NCBI GenBank assembly: GCA_900547975.1
Contig: URIX01000015.1
Span: forward strand, 1-31,562
From: an uncultured Eubacteriales bacterium
GTDB taxonomy: Bacteria; Bacillota; Clostridia; Christensenellales; CAG-917
Reading direction: 5' to 3'
Length of the DNA: 31,562 nucleotides
This document shows, piece after piece, positions 7,833-18,800 of this stretch (positions within the stretch are counted from its first letter, which is position 1; each line of letters starts with the position of its first letter). Position numbers and translations under genes: made by a program. The notes beneath the pieces were generated by a model that worked only from the letters and a program-made list of their open reading frames with translations, made no database searches and was not told the DNA's origin.

Positions 7833-9514
7833 CGAAGTACGCCCTTCTTTTAAAAAAACAACTGCTTGATGCGCTTCCGACCAAGAGTTCAAAAAAGAAA
7901 TTGCCCGACCTTACGAGTTCTCTTCTGATGTTTTTGCTCGTAGGAGCGATGGTTGCGATTTTCGTCTTGGTTTTTTCAAGATTTATTTCAACGTACACGC
8001 AAATCAAAATCAACCGCGTGCCCGACATCTCTGCAAGACAGTACGAGATCATGTCGATGGGCTATTTCATACTCGTCGTGATTTTCGTACTGAGCGGAAT
8101 CAACTCGCTCTGCCACACCCTGTTTGAAAACAGCGATTTATCCATTCTCATATCCATGCCGTTTTCCGGCAGTGATATATTCCTTTCAAAACTCACGGCG
8201 GTATATCTCAAACAAGCGCTTCTTGCGCTCGTGTGCGTGCCGACGCTCAATTTCACCTTCCTCTGCACCACTCACACCCTCACCGCATACAACGGGATTA
8301 TGACCTTCGTCGTAGCGCTTCTTTTGCCCATAATTCCTCTCGGCATCGCATCGACGGTAGTGTTGCCCTACTATTATCTCAAACGCCTTGCCAACTCGCA
8401 CTATATTTTCGTTTTTGTAGTGATGACCGTCGGTATGGCACTATTCTGCTGGCTCTATTCCTTCGTGTTCAGATTGGCGCAAAACCTGATTTCGAGCGGA
8501 AAAGTCGCTTCTCTTTTCGACGACAAAACGATGGGATTCATCCTCTCGTTCACAAGACACAACTATCCCGCAAACTTGTTTGCAAACATTATGCTCAAGC
8601 GCAATCTCGCAACAAGCGTAGGCATACTTGCGGCGGTCGTGGTGGTTTGTGCGGCAATATGTCTTATCGTCGTACGCGCGATTTTCATAAAAGTATCGCA
8701 TTCGGGGCTTTCGATTCACGTTCCGCACACGCATATTCATAGAGTCAGATTCACAAAAAACACTCGCTTCGGCTCGCTTCTTGCAAAAGAATTTTTGCTC
8801 GTTATGCGCACTCCGAACTACGCTTATATGTACTTCACCACTGCGGCGGTTATGCCCGTCATCGCCTACTATTCGGCAAACATTGCGCTTAGCATGCTCA
8901 CGGGTTTGGTCGGAAAAACCGACGTGAGTTTCGAGATATGCACGTTTATCGTGATTTTGTACTCCACGCTCACAAACACGTTCTGCTCGACCAACATTTC
9001 AAGGGACGGATATATGGCGATGACGCAAAAGATTTTGCCGTATTCGCCCGCGCAGATTCTAGGCTCGAAAATCGCATTCTGCTCAATCGTGGCAGAGTCG
9101 AGCGTGCTGATAGCCTGCGTCGTGTTTGCGGCAACCGGTCTTGAAAAGGGAGCGGACGTTGCAGTAACGCTTGTTGCCGCTTCTCTTTACGCACTTGCCC
9201 AAATCGTGTTTGCGACGAGGCTTGACCTCGACCATCCGCACTTTGCAAAAACGGATGACGGTGAAATCAAAGAATCGAACTCCACCGTTTCGACTATTAT
9301 TGCAGTCGGACTCGTTGCAAGTTTCGCAATAGGTTTTTCATTGCTTGCGTCGTTCATAAGCCCGTTGGTAAGCGGAAAGGAGTTTTCCACTCTTCCCAAG
9401 GGTGCCGACTACGCAATCGCGATATGCTTGCCACTTGCCCTGCTTGCAGGTGCGGCAGGATACTTCTTTGCACACTTAAAGCGTGCGTACGAAAATCTGG
9501 ATTCGGAGGATTGA
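7829..9514 (+). CDS. ABC-2-type transporter permease, large polytopic subunit
   Basis: A 561-residue membrane protein with many hydrophobic segments: about 30-52, 76-95, 120-150, 155-180, 190-215, 265-290, 335-360, 370-395, 415-440, 445-465, 490-515 and 530-550. It is unusually long for an ABC-2 subunit and looks like the fused two-half permeases found in Bacillota. The segment SRDGYMAMTQKILPYSPAQI at about residues 398-417 matches the pattern SREG...LP...Q.L.SK that I associate with that group. It overlaps the ATPase gene by four bases, so the two form one transporter. The substrate is unknown. Its stop is immediately followed by the start of the secreted protein gene (TGA at 9512-9514, ATG at 9516). 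Confidence 0.87.
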   Translation: MTKYALLLKKQLLDALPTKSSKKKLPDLTSSLLMFLLVGAMVAIFVLVFSRFISTYTQIKINRVPDISARQYEIMSMGYFILVVIFVLSGINSLCHTLFENSDLSILISMPFSGSDIFLSKLTAVYLKQALLALVCVPTLNFTFLCTTHTLTAYNGIMTFVVALLLPIIPLGIASTVVLPYYYLKRLANSHYIFVFVVMTVGMALFCWLYSFVFRLAQNLISSGKVASLFDDKTMGFILSFTRHNYPANLFANIMLKRNLATSVGILAAVVVVCAAICLIVVRAIFIKVSHSGLSIHVPHTHIHRVRFTKNTRFGSLLAKEFLLVMRTPNYAYMYFTTAAVMPVIAYYSANIALSMLTGLVGKTDVSFEICTFIVILYSTLTNTFCSTNISRDGYMAMTQKILPYSPAQILGSKIAFCSIVAESSVLIACVVFAATGLEKGADVAVTLVAASLYALAQIVFATRLDLDHPHFAKTDDGEIKESNSTVSTIIAVGLVASFAIGFSLLASFISPLVSGKEFSTLPKGADYAIAICLPLALLAGAAGYFFAHLKRAYENLDSED

Positions 9515-9515
9515 G

Positions 9516-12500
9516 ATGAAAAAAGTCGTGACTGCACTCATAATAGTTCTTCCTCTCTTATTCCTCGTGGCGTTGTTTGCGATAACGTCGGTTGCGAGCG
9601 TTTCTGCCGATATTCCGGCAAACGCACTCGTGATAAACAACAAGGGCGCGAACGGGATATTCTCGTTTGACCTTGCGAAATACGAACACAAGATGTTTGA
9701 GGACGACCTCGACGTAGAAGTGTTGCCCGTCATGGCAAAAAACAAAAAATATTCCCTTAAAATCACCGATGCAAACACGGGCGAGGACACCGATATCGTC
9801 ACTCGCGAAGAGGACGGTTCTTTTGCCTTCCACGACGTCGGCGTTGCAAAACTCACCTACACGAGCCAAGACGGCGGTTACAGCGACAGCGTTATCTTCA
9901 ACGTCGCTTCTAGCGGAGTTTTATCCTTCAATCCCGTTCTTCTTGACAGCACCAATGCGCTCGTTGCGCTTGAAAAAGGCGACGACACCGACTACAAAGC
10001 GGATATAACGACAGGAGTTTACACTCTTTCGGGCGACTTCTACCCCGCAACCGCAACGGACGTAAGGGCAACCTATACGTCAGAAAATCAAGACGCTATT
10101 TCCATAAACGAAGTCAGCGGAAAGATTGCCGCTCGCTTTGAAACGGACGCCGTGGTTGCAATCAATCTCATAGACGCTTTCGGCAACGATGTGCGCAAAA
10201 CTTTGAAACTCAACGTCCGCCGCACCGGCGACGTGATGATAAACGGACAGCAAACATCCCAAGACCGCAACGACGCACCTATCGTCAGTGCGCCTTTGGG
10301 AGCGAAACGCTTCACTTTCTTCGTGGACTGCAAGGGTATATCGCAAAGCGATATCGATTTTGCAGGCGTTGGCGAAAAACTTTCGTTCGAGGCAAGAAAA
10401 CTATCGAGCGTCAGCGACAGCGCATACGCAATCGACGTAGAACTTGAAAATCCCGTCACGAGCACAACCGACAAACTGTATTGGGTGACGATAAACTCGC
10501 AAAGATATTTCCTCTACGTTTCGTTTGCCGACCACGCGTTTTCAGTCAACTCCTTCGGCAATGCCGACGGCAACGACGACCTCGTGCTTCTTGACGAAAT
10601 GACGACCAAATTCACGGTTTCGTCCGAGCCGTTCGCCGATCTCGAATACGTTTGGGAAATCGCGGACCCCTCGTTTGCGACGATAACCGAGCAATCCAAC
10701 GAGTACTGCTATATCCAAGCCGTCAAAGACGGTGAAACCGAACTTTTGATTTCCTGGAAAAAGCGCGGCGCAACGCAAACCGAGGGCGTGATAAAGCGCA
10801 AACTCGTCGTAACAAAAATCTACACCTCCCTCATATTCAACGAAACCGCCGCCTCGCACGGACTCGGAAATCTCGCAATAGCAAATCAGACTTTCTCGAA
10901 CGGTGAAATCGTCAAGACGGAATACACGACAAAACTCTTCAACAACGTGCTGGGCAAAGGCCATGCGCAAGAGGAAATCGCATATCCCTACGACAACGTC
11001 GAATTTACCTCGTCAAACAACTCTATTCTCGAAATCAGAGCCGACGAAAGCGGCGTGAAACTCATCGTCAAAGGCACAAGCGAAGTTACGGTGACGGCAA
11101 ATTGGAAATTCGGTTCTCGATTCAACGTCAAACCGACCTCTTTCGCTTTCAACGCGGTTGACGGCGTATACGTCAAAAACTACGAAGAATTGAAGGCGGC
11201 AACCGCTCTTAAAAAGCAAGTCGTACTTGCCGATGATATATACCTTGGCGAAAAACTCACCGACGACGAGGGAAACGCCAAATACGACGATGCCCAAATG
11301 ACGCAAAAACTGCTCTCCCACGTCAAGAAAATCAAGACGACGGCAGACTATAAATACTACTCCAACCTCGGACTCGAACAACCCGAAGTGTACGTTGGAT
11401 TCGAGTTTGAAAACAACGTTTACGGAAACGGACACTTTATAAGCGCGGAATATATCACCGACTTGAGAGGCGCGCTCACCGACACCGTTCCCTCTTACGC
11501 CATCTTCAAAGGGCCGCTGAACTTCGTGGCGGCAAGTATGGGCGGCATAGACGTTGCCTCAGTCAAAGCACAGGACAACATTTCCTTCCTCGTGCGCAAA
11601 AACGGAATAGTTCTTGACAACCTCACTCTTGCAGGTTGCGACGACGACTCGCTCTATGTCGAGGACAACGACGGAAACAAGAAGATGGAACTCACGTTGC
11701 TCAACGAAAAAGGCACTACCCTCGAGGTTATGTGCAACGCAACGATAAAGAATTGCCGCATTAAAAACGGGCGCACGGTAGTGAGAGTGTTCGGAAGAAG
11801 CGGCGTCACGCAAGAGAGCGTAAATCCGCAGACCGAGCGAATCAACGTCACCATAGAAGGTTCGAGATTGCAGACGGCAAGAGAATTTATCCTCAAAATC
11901 GGCACAAACAGGTTCTTGAGAGGCAACGCAAGCGACCTCGCGCCCTCGCTCACCGACAAAAACGGTGCAAGTTACAACAATCACAACTCCTCGGCTTGCG
12001 ACGCATACGCAAACGACGAATACTTTATGAACAACTACGTCCTCACCGACGTCACTCTCAAAGACAGCGTGCTTTCCACGAGCGGGCTGTTCTCGGTGGG
12101 TATGGAAAGTCACTTCTCGGGCGGTATGCTCGATATGCCGACGATGGGCTTTTCCTACCTCAACGGCTGGGACGGACTTGCGGCAACGAGTTATCCGGCT
12201 TGCCTGCGCCTTGTTGGCGAAGTGATTCTTGACGACTGGAAGGAACTTTCGCAAGTGGACAGCAGCACTCTCATCGAAGTCAATCTGCAAGACAATCAAC
12301 AAAGCCTTTCCTGGCTCGAACTCAACATACCCGAAATGCTTCGTGAAATGTGCAAACTTCCGGGGAACGAGAATATCGTGTCCGAGATAAACGGCAAAGA
12401 ATACGTCCACGGCGGCATCGCGTTCTACGGCGGCGGAAAGAACTATTCTATTCTCGATTTGAACGGATATACGTTTGAGAGTATGAACCAGTATCTCGTC

Positions 12501-12641
12501 AATATCGGCGTACTTGCAAACTCTCAAGATTCCGAGTTGCACACGCAGGGACAACTTCTTCCGCTTGCGGCAGGCACGGAAGATTTCCGATTCGTTATGT
12601 TTGACGCAACGAGCAAATTTAACGCATCGAGCAAGCATTGA
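9516..12641 (+). CDS. Secreted surface protein with Ig-like and beta-helix regions
   Basis: The protein is 1041 residues from ATG 9516, chosen because GGAGGA (9505-9510) lies five bases upstream; a longer frame from 9483 lies inside the permease gene. Residues 1-31 form a signal peptide (MKKVVTAL, hydrophobic core 8-26, possible cleavage after SVSA). Residues about 32-540 are beta-rich with repeated Ig-like, BIG-type patterns ending in short Thr/Val strands. From about residue 549 (VKNYEELKAA followed by a VVLADDIYL strand) the pattern of short asparagine-containing turns suggests a right-handed beta-helix like surface adhesins. No LPXTG, SLH or other C-terminal anchor is visible. It is the third cistron of the ABC operon, one base after the permease stop. 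No enzyme motif is recognised; the function could be adhesion or a transporter-linked envelope component. Confidence 0.75.
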   Translation: MKKVVTALIIVLPLLFLVALFAITSVASVSADIPANALVINNKGANGIFSFDLAKYEHKMFEDDLDVEVLPVMAKNKKYSLKITDANTGEDTDIVTREEDGSFAFHDVGVAKLTYTSQDGGYSDSVIFNVASSGVLSFNPVLLDSTNALVALEKGDDTDYKADITTGVYTLSGDFYPATATDVRATYTSENQDAISINEVSGKIAARFETDAVVAINLIDAFGNDVRKTLKLNVRRTGDVMINGQQTSQDRNDAPIVSAPLGAKRFTFFVDCKGISQSDIDFAGVGEKLSFEARKLSSVSDSAYAIDVELENPVTSTTDKLYWVTINSQRYFLYVSFADHAFSVNSFGNADGNDDLVLLDEMTTKFTVSSEPFADLEYVWEIADPSFATITEQSNEYCYIQAVKDGETELLISWKKRGATQTEGVIKRKLVVTKIYTSLIFNETAASHGLGNLAIANQTFSNGEIVKTEYTTKLFNNVLGKGHAQEEIAYPYDNVEFTSSNNSILEIRADESGVKLIVKGTSEVTVTANWKFGSRFNVKPTSFAFNAVDGVYVKNYEELKAATALKKQVVLADDIYLGEKLTDDEGNAKYDDAQMTQKLLSHVKKIKTTADYKYYSNLGLEQPEVYVGFEFENNVYGNGHFISAEYITDLRGALTDTVPSYAIFKGPLNFVAASMGGIDVASVKAQDNISFLVRKNGIVLDNLTLAGCDDDSLYVEDNDGNKKMELTLLNEKGTTLEVMCNATIKNCRIKNGRTVVRVFGRSGVTQESVNPQTERINVTIEGSRLQTAREFILKIGTNRFLRGNASDLAPSLTDKNGASYNNHNSSACDAYANDEYFMNNYVLTDVTLKDSVLSTSGLFSVGMESHFSGGMLDMPTMGFSYLNGWDGLAATSYPACLRLVGEVILDDWKELSQVDSSTLIEVNLQDNQQSLSWLELNIPEMLREMCKLPGNENIVSEINGKEYVHGGIAFYGGGKNYSILDLNGYTFESMNQYLVNIGVLANSQDSELHTQGQLLPLAAGTEDFRFVMFDATSKFNASSKH

Positions 12642-12658
12642 CATAATATGAATGCAAA

Positions 12659-12756
12659 TCGGTTTTCAAAACCGAAGGCATAAAAACACGCATTTTTGTA
12701 GCAATCAAGCGCACGGCTGCGACAAGTCGCGGTCAGTCGGTCCTTTTGCGACCGAC
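12659..12756 (+). promoter_or_regulatory. Hairpin-rich leader before the giant lipoprotein gene
   Basis: Three hairpins lie in the 164-base gap: TCGGTT/AACCGA (12659-12675), GCGAC/GTCGC (12719-12730, very tight loop) and a 7-bp stem GTCGGTC/GACCGAC with a 7-base loop (12736-12756). None is followed by a strong T-run, so they look less like a terminator than a structured leader or processing site. The sequence does not match any riboswitch class that I can recognise. Confidence 0.4.
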
Positions 12757-12805
12757 ATCGAGAAAGAATCCTATTGATTTTGGGGAAATAGGAGGAATGA
12801 TAGGA

Positions 12806-15800
12806 ATGAACAAAAAACACATAAATGCCCTTCTTCTTGCTGTGGCATTGGTGGCGATACTCGTTTGCGTATTCGCCGCCTGCGACAAAACCACACAAGA
12901 GGACAAGCGTATCACGATTACATTTGATTTGAATGACGGCTCTGCCGTGAAAGAAGAAACAATCGTCCCTAACAATATAACGTATACACCCACGCGCACG
13001 GGATACGACTTCGTATGCTGGACGACGGACAAAGACGGCACCGAGACGTTAGACCCGTCCAAACTCAAGAACGGGAGCGTACTTTACGCACAATGGAAAA
13101 TCAAGACCTTCAAAGTCTCTTTCTATCTTGACGAAGCCACGCTCGTCACAGAGACCACCGTCGAATACGGGAAAGGAGCAACCGCGCCGTCCGTTGACGT
13201 TTTCAAAGATTTGCTCGGCGCAAACGAGCAATTTACCGGTTGGGACAAAGACTTTTCAAGCGTCACGAGCGATCTTAAAGTATACGCCGTGATAGGTCAG
13301 AACGAGCAAAAGTACACCGTAAAATTCGTGGTGAACGGCGAGGTCGTCAAGCAAACCGAGGACAACGCAGGCAACGCGATAAGCCTGCCGCTTGAAACAG
13401 AATACAGTGAAAAAATCCCGAGCGGATTCAGATTCGTGAATTGGGTTGACGAAAACGGCGTTGAAATCGTACAAGGCGCGACTCTCGTCAAAGACGTGAC
13501 TTACACCGCCTCTTTTGAATTGGTTGAGCCGGGACAACCCGTGCTCACTCAAAACTTTGCAAACGGCAAAACCGAATTCTATTACGGCGATACGGTGAGC
13601 GTCACGGCAAGCGGATTGAGCGCACCCGCCAAAATCACCTACTCTTACGAGTGGTTTGACGAGAGCGGAAACAAGCTCGCCGCAAGCGAAGACGGCACGG
13701 TATGCTCGGTGGAAAGATGGATTGCGGGTTCACACTCCCTCACCTGCAAAGCAACCGCCTCGAGCGACGGTTACACACCCGTATCGTCACAAGCAACGAT
13801 TGCGATAACCGTCCAAAAAGCGACTTTAACCGCAATTATCGCACCGATAAACATCAGTTACGGTGATAAATTGCCCACGATCTCCCTTTCATACGAGGGT
13901 TGGGCGTTCGGCGAAGAAGCGATTTCTTTTGCATCCGATTCTTTCGTCACTCAATACGAGCAAGGCAAGAGCGTGGGCGACTATATTTTGAGCGTTCGCA
14001 ACGTTTCTGCGGCAAACTACGAGGTGAAAGGCACGAATACGGACGGCTCGATTTCTGCAACGATCCACGTCGACAAACGTCCCGTCGCAGCCAAAACCAC
14101 TCTCACGTTCAGCGCACAATATACGGGCGCAGCGTTGAGCGCGAATTTTGACGAAAACGATTTTTCGGGACTTCTCGAAGGCCACAAACTTGCGCTCTGC
14201 CTTGAAACGAAAGGCAACGGCGTGACGGAATATGCAAACGAGCAAATCCTCAGAAAATCCTTGACTATCGTTGACGAGGACGAAAACGACGTCGTGCAAA
14301 ACTACGACGTAACCTACGTCGCAAGCGCATCAATCACCCCTGCAAGCATCAGATTTACGGCTCCCGAAAATCAAACTCTCACGTTCAACGGCACGGAACA
14401 ATCTCCCTCCGCAATCGCGGTTGAAACTTCCAACTGCACCGTCGCTTACTCGACGAGCGAGGACGGCGAGTTTTCGGGCGCGCTTCCCGCTTTCAAAAAC
14501 GCGGACACATACACGGTATATTATAAAATCGCGCGCGCTAACTACGCCACGGTAAGAGGCAACTTCGCCGTCGTGATGAATAAGGCAAAGGCGACCGTCA
14601 CCGCAAACGACGCGTCCGTAGCGTACGGGCAAAACTTTGCGCCGAGCGGCGATGCATACTCGACGAGCGACCTCTTCGGAGAAAATATCGTCGTCACCCT
14701 CACTTGCGAATATCGCGCGGGCAATAAAGTCGGCAACTACGCTATCGTCGTGTCGGCAGAGGACAACGCAAACCTCGATATCACGCTACAAAACGGTGCT
14801 CTTTCCGTCACTAGAGCAACGCTTGAAATCACGCTTGCAAGCGACAATTCCGTCACTTACGGCGAAGCGTTTGACTTCTCAAAAGTGATCGCGGACGAGA
14901 AAGGTCGTTTCGAGGGCGATTCTCTTGCCGATTTGATCGAACTTTCCACCACTTATAAGCAAGGCGACGGCGTAAAAGCCAACGGCTACGATATCGTATG
15001 CACGCTCAAAGATGACAAAAATTACACTCTCGTATGTGAAAAAGCGGCGCTGTCCGTCACTCACAGAAAAGCGACCATCGCCGTCAAAACGCCCGATGCA
15101 GTCGAGTACGGCGAAGAAGCAGGCAAGTTTGAATACGAGATAACGGGTCTCTACGATAGCGATACGATCGCTTGCACGCCCTCTTGCGGCTATGCGGTCG
15201 GCAACATCCCCGGCGAGTACGAAATCACCGTTTCCGACGTGCTCCAAAACGGCAACTACGAAGTCGAAACGGTCGGAGCCAAACTCACCGTGACCAAGAG
15301 AGCGATTACAATCACCGCAAAAGACGCATCCGTCGTTTACGGCGACGAAAAACCGTCGTTTGAATACACCTCGAGCAAGAATTTCGTTGAAAACGACGTT
15401 CCTACGATCACTTTCGATTGTGAATATACACAAGGCACAAGTGTCGGCGAATATCCGATCACGCCCATCGCAACCATCGCAGACCACTACGATATAACCG
15501 TAAAACAAGCCTCTCTCACCGTCACAAAGAGAACTGTTACCATCAAGTTTGACGACGACAACGTTGCCTACAACAATGGCGAAAAGGCTCGCTTCGACGT
15601 CTCCGAACACGCAGTCGGCGTTTCTGCGCAAGACGCGATTTCGGGCATACTGCAAACCAAGAGCGGCGATAAGAACGTCTATACGGCAAGCGGAAGCGAA
15701 CTCGGCGACTTCGAGTATGCAGACGGCGTGAAGATCGTTAGATCTGAGAGTGGGCAAGACGTTTCGGTCAACTACAACGTGCTTTACGACGTCAGAGTCG

Positions 15801-18800
15801 AAATAAAAGACATGCCCGTCAAATACGAAGTTTGCAAGGTCAGAACCTTCGCCTACGACGGCGAGCAACACGACGTATGGGTGAGCGCACAAGAAGGCGC
15901 AACCGTAACCTATATAGTAAACGGAATCGAGCAATCTCAGATGCCTAGCGTATGCAATGCAGGCGAATATAAGTTTACTTTCAGGATCGTCGAGGAAGGC
16001 TTGACTCCGGTCGAAGGCACTTTCACCGCCACCGTTACGGCAAAGAGCGCAAAAATAATCGTCGGCAAGCAAACCGCAGTATACGGCGAAAACTTCGCTT
16101 TGGATAACAACGCCTTCGCTATGGACGGCGTGCTTGAAAAGGACGAGGCTTCCGTTTCGGTCACGCTCTCTTGCGATTATCAAAAGGGCAACGACGTAGG
16201 CAACTATACGATAAGCGCGGTTGCAACCCACGCAAACTACGCCTTCTCGTATGAAAACAACGTAATTACGGTCAGCGCAAAAACCGTCGTGCTCGACGAA
16301 AAGACCTACGACGTAACCTACGGCGAAGCCGCTCCCGCACTCACGGGATTCACCTCTCAATCGGTGGACGTCGTCCTTGACTTCATCTCTCTTTCAACGG
16401 ACTACGAGCAAGGCAGATTCCAAGCCGAATACGCAGTGAAAGCAACCTCTTCGAACGCCAACTATATCGTTGACGCAAGCAAGGTGAAACTTGTCGTAAA
16501 CAAGAGAACGCTCACGCTCGGCTTCGACCAAAGCACGCTTTTGACGACGTACGGCAACAAAGCAAACGTCGCATACGTTGAGAGCGGATTGCTCGATCAC
16601 GACGGAAGCGGAATGAGCGTAGAATACGCTATAGACGGCGGTTGGCAAACCACCGTCGGCATCCTCGGCGCAGACACTTACGCAGTGCGCATAAGCCTTT
16701 CGGACAATATCCTCGCAAAATACGAGATTTCGTCGGATTCCGTCCAAAGCGCGACTTTAACCGTACAAAAAGCAACGCTCAACATCGGTATTGAACAAAA
16801 TTCGTTGAATATCGTCTTTGGTGAAGATACAAACTTCTCCGCAACTTACAACGGCTTCGTGAACGGTGAAAACGAGTCCGTCCTCCAAGGAACGCTCGCC
16901 TTCGCATGCGATTACGACACGCAAAAACGCGCAGGCAACTTCCCTGTCACGATGAGCGGTCTTTCATCGAGCAACTACGAAATCGTCTATGCAAACGACG
17001 CGGTTTTGACCGTGGACAAAGCAAAGGTGACGATCACCGCAAAGAATCAATCCGCCGAGTACGGCGAGGCTTTCACGCTCGACGAAACCGCCTACGAAAT
17101 CAAGGTGACTTCGGGCAAGATGCTTGACACTGTCAACGTTACGCTCGTATGCTCCTACACAGTAGGTGACAACGCAGGCTCGTACGATATCGCCCTCAAC
17201 GTAGGCGACTGTGCAGACTACGATATCACGACGATCGGCGCAACGCTCACGGTCAGCAAGACAACATACACTTCGGATGCCGTGCAGAGCGCACTTGTAG
17301 GATACAACCTCAACAACCTCAAAGGCGTATACACTCCCCACACGTCAATCTCCGCTTTCAAGAATTTGAACGGAACCGGATTTGTTTGGGCAAACGAGGA
17401 CGAGAATATCTCTTGCACGAAGAATAACGTCGGCTATGCGGCAACCTACTGCGCAGACCCCACCAACTACAACGCCTATTCGTTGTCGATTTTCGTCAAC
17501 CTCGAAAAAGCCAATTCAAATCTCGCTTTGGACGGCACGCTCGAATACGACTGGAGTGGCAATTCAATCCCCTACGTTGCAGACACAATCGCAAAACTCA
17601 AATCCGACAACACCGACGGCGACCCCAACTTCGCCGTTGTCATCACCTTCCCGACAGTTGTGAGCGAGGTCAAGGACGGCGGCGTGTACACTCTCACCGC
17701 AACGATTTCGGAAACCGACAACTACAAAGCAGACAGCATCACAATCACTCTCAAAGTGAAAGCGGCTGAAGTGAACAGTACAAAATACACCGTTGAAGAC
17801 GCTATTGACAAAGTCCGACAAGGTGGCGGCACAATCAACCTGTTCGGCAATGCGTTTATCGCAAACAACCTTACAATCCCGAGCGGAGTCACTTTGGTTT
17901 TGCCAAGTGATAGCGATACAAGCAACGACCTCAGCACTCCAACCTATGGCAACGGACAACAAGGATACGTTGATGAAAACAGCGAATTTATAAAAACGAT
18001 TCTAACGATTCAAGAGGGTTGCGCAATAACCGTCAACGGAAAGATTCTTATAAGAGGACTCTTGGGTGTTCAAACACAGCCTATGGAAGGACATACGTCA
18101 GGTTCACACAGCCAAATTATCAACAACGGAACTATGATTTTTGAAAGCGGTGCAGAACTTGCCGCGCGCGGATATGTGAAAGGAAAAGGATTTGCGCATT
18201 TCAAAAACGGTTCGGTTGTTTACAGTCCGTTTGTCGTTCTTGATTATAGCGGCGGTACAAATACTAGAGCAACTTACCAAAAAGGTAACATTTCTCCGTT
18301 TAATCAGTATGAGATGCCCAATGTTCAATGTGATCAGCGCTTCGATGCAGGTTCAAAGCATATTGGATATATGGATCTTTGGACTGACACTCCGTCTCAA
18401 CACAATACAACCCAACAATCAGTGATCGGTGACATAATAAAACTATTGGACAACAGTTATATGCTGAAATCTTATAAAAACAGAAAAACGACGCTGACTT
18501 TTGTCGGGAACGTCGAACTCGGCTCGCTTACACTAACAGTAAAGGTTGCTCTTTCTCATATCGATGTAAAAATGTCTGAAGTAAGTTTCCCGATTCCCTG
18601 GACTTATTCTATCAACATCGGTGACGGTGAACACAAATCATCATTAACCACCACATATGATTATAAAATTCTAACCGGCGCTACAGTAACGATAAACAAA
18701 AATGCAACGCTCAAGACAACGGGAAGAATCGTTGTGTATACGCAACTTATCGATAACAATCTTATAAACAATAAGTCAACATATCCGATAAAAGATGCTG

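Noticed and set aside
11559..12644. 361-codon minus-strand frame opposite the secreted protein gene
   Set aside because: A shadow of the plus-strand gene, with no recognisable domain and a low-quality composition.
12659..12756. Cyclic-di-GMP or other known riboswitch before the giant lipoprotein gene
   Set aside because: The conserved core sequences of the c-di-GMP-I class were looked for and not found.
14879..16360. 493-codon minus-strand frame inside the giant lipoprotein gene
   Set aside because: Same codon-bias effect; it lies opposite MBG modules that are well supported in the plus frame.
13545..17270. MBG modules as a DNA-level tandem repeat or recombination hotspot
   Set aside because: The modules are similar only in protein pattern; their DNA has diverged, so no exact tandem repeat is visible.
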